Assembly (NCBI GenBank): GCA_903920835.1 | Contig: CAIXNQ010000226.1 | Span: 1 to 28,730, forward strand | Direction of reading: 5' to 3' | Length of the DNA stretch: 28,730 bases | From: an uncultured Bacteroidota bacterium | Lineage (GTDB): Bacteria; Bacteroidota; Bacteroidia; Flavobacteriales; Flavobacteriaceae | Part shown: piece by piece, positions 14,724 to 24,686 of the stretch | Layout: the number at the start of each line of letters is the position of its first letter | How positions within the stretch are numbered: position 1 is the first letter of the stretch | Notes under the pieces: generated by a model | What the model was told of the DNA's origin: nothing | The model's database searches: none | What the model saw: only the letters and a program-made list of their open reading frames with translations | Translations under genes and position numbers: made by a program

Positions 14724-16886
14724 TTATTTTTTTTGAGTTAATTCTAATACTTTTTGAGCGTAACGTTCGCCTAATATTTTAGCACTTGGTGCGTCATAAT
14801 GGATATTATCTTCTAATAATTTAGTTCCTTCGGCAGTAACAAAGTCACTATTGGGAATGAATTCTTTAATTTTTCTAACTACATTATTGTTAAAATCAAT
14901 AAAATCAGGTCGTTCAGAAAGTTCTCCACAGATAAACGGAATATTAGGTTCATTCAAATCTTGTCTGAAATGTGCTACCATTTCTTGAAGATTAGCTTTG
15001 TAGGAAACAAAATTATCTGCCTGTGCATCTTTATTGTCCGACGAGCCTTGATTCCAAATTATTGCTACCAATTTTCCGTGTTTTTGAGCCTCTTTTGCTC
15101 TGGTCAATGAAGCGTCATAGTTTGCTTTTCCGGGTTTGAACCAAAGTTTGATTGAGGAACCGCCTTGAGCATTCATAACCAAACCCAGTGGTTTTTTAAG
15201 TGTTTTTTGTAAATTAAGCATGCAAGAATAAGATGGGCTAACACCTTGCAATTTCAATTCCTTAATTGCCATTTCAATATCTGAATATTTGTTTAAAGGT
15301 TGGGCAGCAGGTTCAAAATTGCCGTCCTTGTTCAACAGAAAAACATCGGTCATTTTACCAGAATCTTCAAAAGGAATTTCACCTCTTCCAGACATGTTTG
15401 ATTGCCCAATTGCGAAAATGATGTCCATTGGTTCTTTAGCTTTAACCGCCGGAGATTCGGTTTCTAAATAATTAATTAATTGGTATTTATTGTCGTTGAA
15501 TTCTTTCATTAACTTCACAAATTCCTTGTAATATTGAAATGAATTATTTACCAAACCTTTATTTGAATCCGTGTTAGAAGGATCTACGTTTTTAGCTGTT
15601 GGATCGTTGTCTTGGTATTTAAAGTAATGCCAACCTACACAAGATTTACTATTTAATAAATTCAAACAAAAATGTTGGTAAGCATAGCCCTTGTCGGCTT
15701 GTGTATGTACTGTAAATCCTGCACCAGTCGTGTTGGCTAATCCTGCATCCATGGCTTTGGTGTAAAACTCAGTAACGATAAATGGCTTTTTAGCGGATCT
15801 ATCCCAAACATCGATTAATGCAGGGTTTGGAGACCAATCGCCATAATAGTTGATGGATAAAATATCGCAATATCTACCTGCAGCAGCAATAATTGACTCC
15901 GTTTTTTTAGCACTTCCGTGTAATCTGCTTCCTAAGTATAAATGATTTGGGTCGTATTTTTTTATGGCTTTTGAAACGATTGAGTAATATTTATCAGCGA
16001 CAAATCCTGCGAACTCTTCACGTATTTTGTCTGTTATTTTTTCAGATGAAAAACCTTTGTATTCTAGCCATTTGGCCGCGGCAAGATATCCAGCATCGGA
16101 TTTATTTTCGAGTTTTAAATAACCTTCTAAATTATCTATTCCAAGAGGCAATTCGTTATCAGAGAAGTAACCAAAAAGATTTGGGTCGGTTATATTTCGG
16201 ATTAATTCTTTAGCTCTTTCGTCACAAAACTGTTCAAATTCTGGATCAAAAACAAAAATAGTTTGATTGGGATATCCAGTATTTCCTGCCAATTGATAAG
16301 TTCCTCCGTGTTTTTTTCCGTAAGAACTCATAAAGTTTAGATTTGGAGCATAAGTAAATGGATTTTTAGAATCTTTATTAACTTGTCTAATTAAATCGTC
16401 TTCGCTCCAGGAACCAGCTCCGTAAATTCCGATTTTGTTTAATGAATCAATGGTCGATTTTAGCCATTTATTAGGTTCGCCAAAGTGCTTTTTGAACTCT
16501 TCGTTGTTTTTTTCAGATTTTCCTGGACGCAAAGAATTAACCGCAACTTGAATATTTCTGTATCCAAAAGGGTCAATAATCCACCATCTTTTTCCTTGCT
16601 TTTCAGTTCTGAAAAATCCAGTAGCTTTGAACTTTTTGGTAATATCACTTCCGTAAATTGCTGATTTTTGTTTATTGATAACTTTAAAGTTATCAAGGTT
16701 TTTTATGATGCAAGTTTCATAATTTCTCCATGCCAAATCTTTGCCTTTTTCCCATGGTTTTGATTCAACCATAATTGGTTTATAGTAAATTCCTACCAAA
16801 CCGTTAATTTGGTTTTTAGAATTTGCTTGTGACTGTGAATTAACAAATTGACTTAGTAAAATTAGAAAACAAAAAAGATTTTTCAT
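14724..16886 (-). CDS. GH50-like glycosidase fused to SGNH/SASA esterase
   Basis: From the ATG at 16886 (720 residues; a longer frame to 16946 overlaps susD) the protein begins with a signal peptide MKNLFCFLILLSQFVNSQS. Residues about 80-465 look like a clan GH-A barrel close to GH50 agarases: TGFFRTEKQGKRWWIIDPFG, then LFGYFSDNELP with candidate acid/base Glu245, and KPFIVTEFYTKA with candidate nucleophile Glu373. Residues about 485-720 form a separate SGNH esterase domain: FAIGQSNMSGRG (Ser496), VMNAQGGSSIK, IIWNQGSSD and EDNIHYD (Asp693, His696). Both sets of catalytic residues look complete, so the enzyme could remove a sugar and its acyl group from the same substrate. The exact GH family and substrate are uncertain; the GH50 assignment rests on motif memory alone. 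Confidence 0.75.
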   Translation of the reverse strand: MKNLFCFLILLSQFVNSQSQANSKNQINGLVGIYYKPIMVESKPWEKGKDLAWRNYETCIIKNLDNFKVINKQKSAIYGSDITKKFKATGFFRTEKQGKRWWIIDPFGYRNIQVAVNSLRPGKSEKNNEEFKKHFGEPNKWLKSTIDSLNKIGIYGAGSWSEDDLIRQVNKDSKNPFTYAPNLNFMSSYGKKHGGTYQLAGNTGYPNQTIFVFDPEFEQFCDERAKELIRNITDPNLFGYFSDNELPLGIDNLEGYLKLENKSDAGYLAAAKWLEYKGFSSEKITDKIREEFAGFVADKYYSIVSKAIKKYDPNHLYLGSRLHGSAKKTESIIAAAGRYCDILSINYYGDWSPNPALIDVWDRSAKKPFIVTEFYTKAMDAGLANTTGAGFTVHTQADKGYAYQHFCLNLLNSKSCVGWHYFKYQDNDPTAKNVDPSNTDSNKGLVNNSFQYYKEFVKLMKEFNDNKYQLINYLETESPAVKAKEPMDIIFAIGQSNMSGRGEIPFEDSGKMTDVFLLNKDGNFEPAAQPLNKYSDIEMAIKELKLQGVSPSYSCMLNLQKTLKKPLGLVMNAQGGSSIKLWFKPGKANYDASLTRAKEAQKHGKLVAIIWNQGSSDNKDAQADNFVSYKANLQEMVAHFRQDLNEPNIPFICGELSERPDFIDFNNNVVRKIKEFIPNSDFVTAEGTKLLEDNIHYDAPSAKILGERYAQKVLELTQKK

Positions 16887-16902
16887 TTTGGTTTTTTGAA
16901 TA

Positions 16903-18810
16903 TTAATTATAACCTGGATTTTGAGGATAGTTTCCACCCATTGCATTAATTTGAGACAAAGGTATTGGCCATCTTACATTATTATCTGTAAAATTTGATC
17001 TTACGCTAGAATAATAAGTAGCAGTTACTGTATTTGTATTGATATCTGTTTTGCCTGTTAAATTATTATAATTTATTTTATTTAAAAAGCTGTAAAAATC
17101 CATGTCTGTGTTGAATACATATCCACTCACATTTGTATTGAATTGACAACCAGAATAGTTTTGAATTTGAGATTTCATAGTACTTAATCCAAATCTTTTT
17201 AAAACGTACCATCTATGACCAAAAGCTTCTTGGCCAAATTCTCTAGCATCTTCGTCTAGAATATCTTGCAATGTAAGGATTCCTGTTTTTTGTGGATTTC
17301 CGGCTCTTTGCCAAGTTTTGTTATAAAATTCTAATGCTTTTGCATTGTTGCCGCTTCTTAAATAAGCTTCGGCTCCAAGAAGGTAAGTTTCTGCTAATCT
17401 ATATACTATAATATCTTTAAATGAAGGATTAGTAACAATATCTCTTGTCCATTTATCAAAATATTTGGTTGAACTAGGATGTAAAGAATAGGCGAAGTTT
17501 GACGCCATAAATTTTGGAACAACATCTCCGTTTACAAAACTAAAAGTAAGCGTTTTATTCAAAGCATTTGTTGGTCCCCAAGTTTGCAATTGTTGTATTG
17601 CTGCTGCTGGCAAACCTAAATTTTGATTAGGTTGTCCGTTAATAAACAAATATTTAATATCCCAAGATTGAATAGACAAAGTTCTGTTTAGAGTAGTTCC
17701 AGCAGGAATATTATTAAAAGTAAATGTATGTCGATAATATTGTGAAAATCTTTTATCGTTTACTTTATCATATAAACTTAACAAATAATCATTAGGATAT
17801 ACACGCCCCCAAGTTACGCCCCCTTGTTCTAAATCAGTAATCAATGCTGAACTGGTTGTGGTATTTAAAACAGTTGATTTGTCATAGCGAGTTAAAGTTG
17901 CAGAGGCGAAACGATGTCCTGTTAATGTTCCTTGTGTATTTGTTGCTGCACCACCAATCTCTTTACTCCATTGTTCTACAAAAATAGATTCGCTATGGTT
18001 TAAATTTTGACCATCCATAAACACATTTTTAGGTTCTGCAACCAAGCTGTATGGCCCATTATTGATGATGTTGTTTACTTGTGCAATGGCATCGTTTAAA
18101 TCAATTGTGTTTTGATTTTGATCGATTGGCCACATATCTGCTAATGCTTTTACATGACAGGCAAATCCTTTTGTAAATCTTCCAACTTGAGGCGTTGTCC
18201 AAGCCAAATTGTTGATTGCAAAATCTAAATCTTGTTTAATTTGATTCATCACAGCTTGTTGGGGAGCTGGTTGATAGTTTATTGGATCATTAACGTTGTA
18301 TGGAGTTATAGCAGTGGTTGTTAAATAAATATTGTCGAATCTTTTTAATAAATTGAAGTAAGCATGAGCTCTGAAACAATAGGCTTCGCTTAATGCTTGG
18401 ATTATTAAAGGATTTGTTTGATCCATTAACAAAGCATAATATATGATTTCATTTGCTTTACCAATAATTTTGTAGTTATAATTCCAATATCCTTCAACGT
18501 CTTTATTAGCAGAGTTTAATTTTGCTGGATCATATAGAACAGTTCCGCTCCAGTCACCATCGCCAGCTCTTGTAAAAGTAATATCATCGCCACCTAATAG
18601 AGAATTGGCTGGCAAACTACCTGTTCCTTCCCCAAAATTCGCAATGTCTCTTTCAATCGAATAAAGTGCTGTAATAGCAAAACCAATTCCTTCTGGAGTT
18701 TTATAGATAAAATCATTATTTAAATCGGTTTGATTTTTTTCATCTAAAAAATTAGAACAGCCAAAAAGTGAAAATAACACAAAAGCCGTAATCAATAAAT
18801 TTGTTTTCAT
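16903..18810 (-). CDS. SusD/RagB family outer-membrane glycan-binding lipoprotein
   Basis: Starting at 18810 the protein has 635 residues; a longer frame to 18897 overlaps susC and lacks the signal. The lipoprotein signal MKTNLLITAFVLFSLFGC puts the lipidated Cys at 18. Helical TPR-like segments typical of SusD follow, such as QALSEAYCFRAHAYFNLLKR (N-terminal half), and near the end YRLAETYLLGAEAYLRSGNN with FGHRWYVLKRFG. SusD proteins cap the SusC channel and capture oligosaccharides at the cell surface. The gene lies 13 bp after susC and 16 bp before the glycosidase-esterase. The sequence does not show which glycan is bound. At 635 residues it is longer than many SusD proteins (about 500-600). 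Confidence 0.92.
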   Translation of the reverse strand: MKTNLLITAFVLFSLFGCSNFLDEKNQTDLNNDFIYKTPEGIGFAITALYSIERDIANFGEGTGSLPANSLLGGDDITFTRAGDGDWSGTVLYDPAKLNSANKDVEGYWNYNYKIIGKANEIIYYALLMDQTNPLIIQALSEAYCFRAHAYFNLLKRFDNIYLTTTAITPYNVNDPINYQPAPQQAVMNQIKQDLDFAINNLAWTTPQVGRFTKGFACHVKALADMWPIDQNQNTIDLNDAIAQVNNIINNGPYSLVAEPKNVFMDGQNLNHSESIFVEQWSKEIGGAATNTQGTLTGHRFASATLTRYDKSTVLNTTTSSALITDLEQGGVTWGRVYPNDYLLSLYDKVNDKRFSQYYRHTFTFNNIPAGTTLNRTLSIQSWDIKYLFINGQPNQNLGLPAAAIQQLQTWGPTNALNKTLTFSFVNGDVVPKFMASNFAYSLHPSSTKYFDKWTRDIVTNPSFKDIIVYRLAETYLLGAEAYLRSGNNAKALEFYNKTWQRAGNPQKTGILTLQDILDEDAREFGQEAFGHRWYVLKRFGLSTMKSQIQNYSGCQFNTNVSGYVFNTDMDFYSFLNKINYNNLTGKTDINTNTVTATYYSSVRSNFTDNNVRWPIPLSQINAMGGNYPQNPGYN

Positions 18811-18823
18811 AATTATAATTTTT

Positions 18824-21800
18824 TTAGAAGGAAACATTAATTCCCATGTTAACTGTTTTCGGTTCTGGATAGCTTGAAGGGCTTGTTTCAGGCCCAAAGG
18901 CTTTATATTTTGTCCAAGTGAAATAGTTGGTAAATGAAGTATATAAATTTAATCTAGACATTCCTGATTTATCTAACCAATCTGTTTTTGGGAAGGTATA
19001 TCCGATTGAAATCGTTCTTAAACGAATGTAAGAAGCATCTTGAAGTCCTAAAGATTTTATATAGGTATCACCTACACTGCCAGCAGGAAGTGGCGCTTCT
19101 TGACCTAGTCCTGTTGGCGTCCAATAATCTACTTTTATTCCGTTATTAGGGCCAGTGTTAGAACCTCCGTTGTTATAGTCATATAAAAACGAATTGTTTT
19201 TTATTACTCCCTGAACTGTATAAAAATCTAAGAAAAGTTCAATGCCTTTATAGTTAAAAGTTGTGCTGAAAGAACCAATCCATTTTGGGGCAGCATCTAT
19301 AATTTGTTTATCGGCAATAGTAATAACTCCATCACCATTAATGTCTTGAACCCGAATAGTCCCCACTTTTGCTAACAATTGAGCATCAGTTAATAATGTT
19401 CCTGTTACAGGATCATGTCCTTGTGCTGAATTCTTTACTTCGTCATAAGAATTAAAAATTCCATCAAAAACATATTGATTATAGGCGTTAATTGAATGGC
19501 CAATAAACCAGCCATTGTTGGGTTGATCTAACGGATTTCCGTTTGCATCGGTCTGACCGTCAATTTTCAAAATCCTATTTTTGTTTTGACTGTAAGCTAG
19601 ATTAACACCCCAACTGAAATTTGGAGTTTTTATTAATAATGCACTAATTTGAGCTTCTATACCAATATTTTGAACCTCACCAATGTTTGTCAATTGATTA
19701 GTGTAGCCAGAGTTTGATGGTAGTTTTTTGTAAATCAATAAATCTGTAGTTCGAGTGTCATACCATTCTAGACTACCTGATATTCTGTCTTTTAAGAAGC
19801 CAAAATCCAAACCTACGTTTTTAGATGCTGTTTGTTCCCATTTCAAAAATGGATTTGGCAAAGAATTGCCTGGCAATAATCCAACAGAATAAGCACTTGT
19901 ATTTCCGTATAACATATCATATTCGTTTACGGTTGCAGATGATTGAAATGGACCAACTCCTTGATTTCCGACAACACCATAACTTAATCGAAGTTTTAAA
20001 TTAGATAGCACTTTACTTTCTTTTAAAAATGATTCTTCGTTAATTCTCCAAGCAAGAGAATAAGAAGGAAATAATCCCCATTTATTTTCTTGACCAAAAA
20101 CAGAAGAGCCGTCTTTTCTCAAAGAAGCTGAGAAAATATATTTTTCAAATAACGTATAACGAATACGCCCAAGAAACGACATTAATTGTCTTGGACTGAT
20201 ATTTCTATTTGGTTTATTAAAAATAGACGCATTACTAATTCCATCTGCTCCAAAATAATCACTTAGAAATTGAGTTGCAGATTGCGTATAAGTTTCTGTT
20301 GTTAATTTATTAGCACTTTGTACCGCCGTAATATCAAAACGATTGCTTTGATTGATGGTTTTGTCATACGTAAAAATATTTTCAACCAGCCATTCTTTAT
20401 CTGTTTTAAATTTAAATTGACCCCAACCGTTGGTTGATGCACCAAATTCATGAAGTCTTGTTTGATAGCTTTTTTCGTTCTCGTTTCTGTAATCATATTT
20501 GCTATTGAAACGATATTTAAAACCTTTAAATAGGTCAATTTCTGTAAACAAATTTAACAATAAACGATCTGCCATTGTCATGTCGCTATACTGCTTGCTG
20601 TTCCAAATTGGATTGTATTTTAAATCAGAAGTTACATATCTATTTAGATTTCCGTTTTCATCATAAACCGAAGAATATGGTGAGAAAGTTATTGCTTTTT
20701 GATACATATCATTTGAAGTTGTAGAATTGTTTGAGCCATCTTCTCCATTTGCTTCAGAATGGGTATATGCTAAATTAATTCCTGTTTTTACAGTTCTAGA
20801 TATTTTTTGATCGATATTAATTCTGCCTGCAATTCTTTTATAATCAGAATTTAATATCATCCCATCTTGATAAAAATAATTCAAACTTGTACTGAATTTG
20901 GTATTTTCATTTCCGCCTCTAAGACTTAAATTTGTGTTATAAATAACTGCTGGTTTAATTAATTCAGTCAACCAATCTGTTGTTCTTCCAGCTTTATAAT
21001 TCTGTATCATGGCATTGTCGCCAATTACAGATAATATTTTTGCTTGATCTGCTGGGTCTGAAGAATTTTGTAAGGTTGAAACAGATTTAAATTCTCCAAT
21101 TTGAGCCAATCTTTTTTGAAGCCATTCGTTTCCGTTCATTACATCAAAATTCTTTTTTAATGATTGAACAGAAGTTGTGTTGCTAAAATCAATTTGGAGT
21201 TTTCCTGTTGTTCCTCTTTTGGTAGTTACTAAAATTACACCTGCCGAAGCTCTTGCTCCATAAATTGCTTGAGAAGAAGCGTCTTTCAAAACTTCAATGC
21301 TTTTAATGTCGTTTGCATTTAAATCATTAATATCTGAAACTGGTGAGCCGTCAACAATATAAAGTGGCGCATTACTTCCAGAAAGTGATCGTTGTCCACG
21401 AATTAAAATATCAGAACTACCTCCAGGTCTAGACGAATTTACAGTTACGCTCACACCAGCTATTCTTCCTCGAAGCATTTCGTTTACATTTGTTGTTGGA
21501 ACGGTCATCATTTCTTTTGTGTTAACAGAAGATATTGAACCTGTAACATCTTTTTTTCGTTGTGTTCCATATCCAACAACTACAACTTCTTCGAGTTCTT
21601 TTTTGTCTTCAACTAAATTGACATTGATTTCCTTGGCGTTTCCAACGGTCTTTTTTTGAGTAACATAACCAGAAAAACTGAATATCAAGACTGTTTTTTC
21701 ACTAGAAACCATTATTGTAAAACTTCCGTCAATATCTGTTGAGGTTGATTTTTTTTCACTTGAAATAACATTAACACCCGGTAATGTTTCTCCTTTTGAG

Positions 21801-21892
21801 CCATACACTTTTCCAGTAATTTTAATTGTGCCCGATTGAGCAAATATTACTGACGATAATAGCAGCATTAAAAAAAATAGACTTTTTTTCAT
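18824..21892 (-). CDS. SusC/RagA family TonB-dependent outer-membrane transporter
   Basis: A 1022-residue protein. The signal peptide is MKKSLFFLMLLLSSVIFAQ. A carboxypeptidase regulatory-like domain follows (about 22-100, KITGKVYGSKGETLPGVNVI). The plug domain (about 105-230) carries VVVGYGTQRKKDVTGSIS, LYIVDGSPVSD and IEVLKDASSQAIYGARASAG, the SusC hallmarks. The remainder is beta-barrel and ends in a C-terminal Phe (MGINVSF), as usual for outer-membrane barrels. It uses TonB energy to import oligosaccharides delivered by its SusD partner. No FecR-type anti-sigma interaction domain is visible at the N-terminus, so induction is likely through another route encoded outside the window. Confidence 0.95.
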   Translation of the reverse strand: MKKSLFFLMLLLSSVIFAQSGTIKITGKVYGSKGETLPGVNVISSEKKSTSTDIDGSFTIMVSSEKTVLIFSFSGYVTQKKTVGNAKEINVNLVEDKKELEEVVVVGYGTQRKKDVTGSISSVNTKEMMTVPTTNVNEMLRGRIAGVSVTVNSSRPGGSSDILIRGQRSLSGSNAPLYIVDGSPVSDINDLNANDIKSIEVLKDASSQAIYGARASAGVILVTTKRGTTGKLQIDFSNTTSVQSLKKNFDVMNGNEWLQKRLAQIGEFKSVSTLQNSSDPADQAKILSVIGDNAMIQNYKAGRTTDWLTELIKPAVIYNTNLSLRGGNENTKFSTSLNYFYQDGMILNSDYKRIAGRINIDQKISRTVKTGINLAYTHSEANGEDGSNNSTTSNDMYQKAITFSPYSSVYDENGNLNRYVTSDLKYNPIWNSKQYSDMTMADRLLLNLFTEIDLFKGFKYRFNSKYDYRNENEKSYQTRLHEFGASTNGWGQFKFKTDKEWLVENIFTYDKTINQSNRFDITAVQSANKLTTETYTQSATQFLSDYFGADGISNASIFNKPNRNISPRQLMSFLGRIRYTLFEKYIFSASLRKDGSSVFGQENKWGLFPSYSLAWRINEESFLKESKVLSNLKLRLSYGVVGNQGVGPFQSSATVNEYDMLYGNTSAYSVGLLPGNSLPNPFLKWEQTASKNVGLDFGFLKDRISGSLEWYDTRTTDLLIYKKLPSNSGYTNQLTNIGEVQNIGIEAQISALLIKTPNFSWGVNLAYSQNKNRILKIDGQTDANGNPLDQPNNGWFIGHSINAYNQYVFDGIFNSYDEVKNSAQGHDPVTGTLLTDAQLLAKVGTIRVQDINGDGVITIADKQIIDAAPKWIGSFSTTFNYKGIELFLDFYTVQGVIKNNSFLYDYNNGGSNTGPNNGIKVDYWTPTGLGQEAPLPAGSVGDTYIKSLGLQDASYIRLRTISIGYTFPKTDWLDKSGMSRLNLYTSFTNYFTWTKYKAFGPETSPSSYPEPKTVNMGINVSF

Positions 21893-21916
21893 ATTTATTT
21901 TTTGGTTTTTAAAATT

Positions 21917-23266
21917 TTATAAATCAATAATTGGTTGGTATTTTGGCACTAAGGTTTTCATTAACAGCCAAGCGATTAAATATGCAACTGCACAAATAAC
22001 AAACATTATTGAATAACCAGTTTGTATATGTCCTAGTTTATCATAATAATCAAACAAAGCGCCGCCAAGTTTAGTAACAATTACACCGCCGATACCACCA
22101 GCCATTCCGCCAATTCCTATTATTGAGCCAATCGCTTTTTTAGGAAACATGTCAGAAACAGTGGTAAAAATATTAGCAGACCATGCTTGATGCGCTGATG
22201 CACCAATTCCAATTAAAATTACAGGAATCCAGAAACTAATACTTCCTAAGGCTTGAGCAAATAATACAACTAGCGGTACTAAAGCAATATAAAACATTGC
22301 TTTCATTCTGCCTTCATAAGAGTTGTATCCTTTTTTGATGAAAACCATCGGTAACCAACCTCCAAAAATGCTTCCAAACATAGTAAGTGTATAAAGGACA
22401 GCAAGTGGCAATACAATGTCTGTTCCTTTCATATTAAACTGAGATTCAAGATATTTAGGAAGCCAAAATAAGAAAAACCACCAAATTCCATCGGTCATAA
22501 ACTTTCCTAATGCAAAAGCATAGGTTTGTTTATATTTCAATAATTTAGTCCAAGGAAATTTTTCCTCGTTTGTTTCAATTTGGTCGTTATCGGTGTTGAT
22601 ATATTCAAACTCTTCTTTGCTTAATCGCTTTTGATTTTGAGGTTTATCATAAAAAATATACCAAAAAAACATCCAAACAAATCCTATTGCTCCCACTAAA
22701 ATAAACGAAAATTCCCATCCCCATTTTTCAGCAATAATTGGAACTGTTAAAGGTGCTAAAATTGCACCGATGTTAGATCCCGAATTAAAAATTCCGGTAG
22801 CTAATGATCGTTCTTTTTTTGGAAAATACTCAGCAGTTGCTTTAATTGCTGACGGAAAATTACCTGCTTCACCAAATCCTAAAACGGCTCGTGAAAGCAT
22901 GAATCCCGCAATTGAAACGGGAACAACTCCTAATCCTATCCATGTTAAAGTAGTTGAAAAAACGGTTCCAACTTGAATAGAATAGGCATGCATAATGGCA
23001 CCCAAAGACCATATAAATATTGCTAAAGCATATCCTGATTTTGTTCCTAATTTGTCAATTATGCGCCCCGCAAAAAGCATTGAAAAAGCATAAACAATTT
23101 GAAAAACTGCTGTAATATTTGCATAATCCGAATTCGACCAATTAAATTCCTTTGACAAACTTGGTGCCAACAAACTTAATACTTGTCTGTCTAGGTAATT
23201 TACTGTTGTTGCAAAAAACAGCAACCCACAAATTGTCCAACGATAATTTTTATATTTTATTGACAT
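21917..23266 (-). CDS. exuT: MFS hexuronate transporter (ExuT-like)
   Basis: From the ATG at 23266 (MSIKYKNYRW) the protein has 449 residues and about 12 membrane segments. A longer frame to 23314 would overlap uxaC by 65 bp and is less likely. VNYLDRQVLSLLAPSL in helix 1 and the RAVLGFGEAGNFPSAIKATAEYFPKKERSLATG region match the anion:cation symporter family that includes ExuT and related hexuronate or sugar-acid transporters. Placed between uxaC and susC, it would carry glucuronate (or a short uronide) from the periplasm to the cytoplasm. The chosen start lies inside the last codons of uxaC, a 17-bp overlap that suggests translational coupling. The exact substrate is inferred from context. 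Confidence 0.88.
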   Translation of the reverse strand: MSIKYKNYRWTICGLLFFATTVNYLDRQVLSLLAPSLSKEFNWSNSDYANITAVFQIVYAFSMLFAGRIIDKLGTKSGYALAIFIWSLGAIMHAYSIQVGTVFSTTLTWIGLGVVPVSIAGFMLSRAVLGFGEAGNFPSAIKATAEYFPKKERSLATGIFNSGSNIGAILAPLTVPIIAEKWGWEFSFILVGAIGFVWMFFWYIFYDKPQNQKRLSKEEFEYINTDNDQIETNEEKFPWTKLLKYKQTYAFALGKFMTDGIWWFFLFWLPKYLESQFNMKGTDIVLPLAVLYTLTMFGSIFGGWLPMVFIKKGYNSYEGRMKAMFYIALVPLVVLFAQALGSISFWIPVILIGIGASAHQAWSANIFTTVSDMFPKKAIGSIIGIGGMAGGIGGVIVTKLGGALFDYYDKLGHIQTGYSIMFVICAVAYLIAWLLMKTLVPKYQPIIDL

Positions 23267-24677
23267 AGCATGGAAAGTTAAAATAATGTACTGAATTTTT
23301 ATAACAAATATCAATAATTGTATTTCCTATAAATCCTAAGTCATTCGGAAGTTGTTGTTTTTCAATTTCATCGCCCATAATATTGCATAGTATTCTTCGG
23401 AAATAATCGTGTCTTGGAAACGATAAGAAACTTCTAGAATCAGTCAGCATACCAATAAAATTAGGCAATAATCCGAAGTTGGATAGTACGTTCAATTGTT
23501 TTTCGATACCGTCTTTTTGATCTAAAAACCACCAAGCCGCTCCATATTGAACTTTTCCTTTGATTGGACCTTCGTTAAAGTTTGCCGCCATTGCCGCAAA
23601 AACTTCGTTGTCTTTTGGGTTTAAGTTATAAACGATTGTTTTTGTTAATGTGTTGTTGTAGTTTAATTTATCAAAAAACTTAGACATAGATTCGGCATGG
23701 TTCATGTCGCCAATAGAATCAAAACCAGTGTCTGGACCAATGGCTTTCATCATTTTTGAATTGTTATTTCGAATGGCCCCAACATGAAATTGTTGCGTCC
23801 AGCCTTTTTCAAAATCCATTACAGCCAAGTCAAACAAAATTGCCGATTTATATTTTTGAATTTCATTAGTTGTTAAATGACCTTTTTGAATTGCTTTTTC
23901 AAAAATAGCATTAACTTCTGTTAGCGAATATTCTTCTCCATAAAAAGTATCCAATCCGTGGTCAGAAATTCTACATCCAAGTTTATGAAAATAATCATGT
24001 CTTGATTTTAAAGCGATTAATAGTTCTTGATAACTTTTAATTTTTGTTTTAACAACGTTTTCTAAATGGTTTATCCAATTATTGAAAACTAAAATATTTT
24101 CAATATTAACTGCTTTATCTGGTCGAAATGATGGTAGCACCATGATTTCAAATTCTTGATTTTGAATTTCTTGATGGTATTTCAAATCATCGGTAGGATC
24201 ATCTGTTGTTCCCACCATTTGAACATTCATTTTTCGCAATAGATTTTTTACGCTAAAATCTGGTTTTTGAAGTAAAGCAGAAGCTTCAATATAGATTTCT
24301 TCTGCCGTAGCTGGATTTAATAGTTTTTCTATGCCAAAATAATTTTTTAACTCGAGATGTGTCCAATGGTACAAAGGATTTCGAAGCGTTTTCGGAACCG
24401 TCTCTGCCCATTTTTGAAACTTTTCAAAATCAGTTGCATTTCCAGTGATGTATTTTTCATCAACGCCATTTGCCCTCATTGCGCGCCATTTGTAATGATC
24501 ACCTTCAATCCAAATCTGGGTTAGGTTTTCAAATTGTCGGTCAGCTGCAATATCTTTTGGAGATAAATGACAATGATAATCTATGATTGGCTGGTTTTTT
24601 GCGTATTGATTATAAAGTTTTATCGCCGTTTCGTTGTAAAGCAAAAAATCGTCTGTTAAAAAAGTATTCTTTGACAT
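23250..24677 (-). CDS. uxaC: Uronate isomerase UxaC
   Basis: A 475-residue member of the amidohydrolase-fold uronate isomerases, close in length to the E. coli enzyme (470). Conserved stretches include the metal-site YHCHLSP (His35, His37), QIWIEGDHYKWRAMRANGV, NPLYHWTHLEL, VGTTDDP, QFHVGAIRNNN, VYNLNPKDNEV, and GMLTDSRSFLSFPRHDYFRR near the C-terminus. It converts D-glucuronate to D-fructuronate (and D-galacturonate to D-tagaturonate). The neighbouring uxuA and SDR genes, with no altronate genes present, point to glucuronate as the main substrate. The gene begins 9 bp after uxuA and overlaps the ExuT start. Confidence 0.96.
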   Translation of the reverse strand: MSKNTFLTDDFLLYNETAIKLYNQYAKNQPIIDYHCHLSPKDIAADRQFENLTQIWIEGDHYKWRAMRANGVDEKYITGNATDFEKFQKWAETVPKTLRNPLYHWTHLELKNYFGIEKLLNPATAEEIYIEASALLQKPDFSVKNLLRKMNVQMVGTTDDPTDDLKYHQEIQNQEFEIMVLPSFRPDKAVNIENILVFNNWINHLENVVKTKIKSYQELLIALKSRHDYFHKLGCRISDHGLDTFYGEEYSLTEVNAIFEKAIQKGHLTTNEIQKYKSAILFDLAVMDFEKGWTQQFHVGAIRNNNSKMMKAIGPDTGFDSIGDMNHAESMSKFFDKLNYNNTLTKTIVYNLNPKDNEVFAAMAANFNEGPIKGKVQYGAAWWFLDQKDGIEKQLNVLSNFGLLPNFIGMLTDSRSFLSFPRHDYFRRILCNIMGDEIEKQQLPNDLGFIGNTIIDICYKNSVHYFNFPCYVNKI

Positions 24678-24686
24678 AATATAGTA

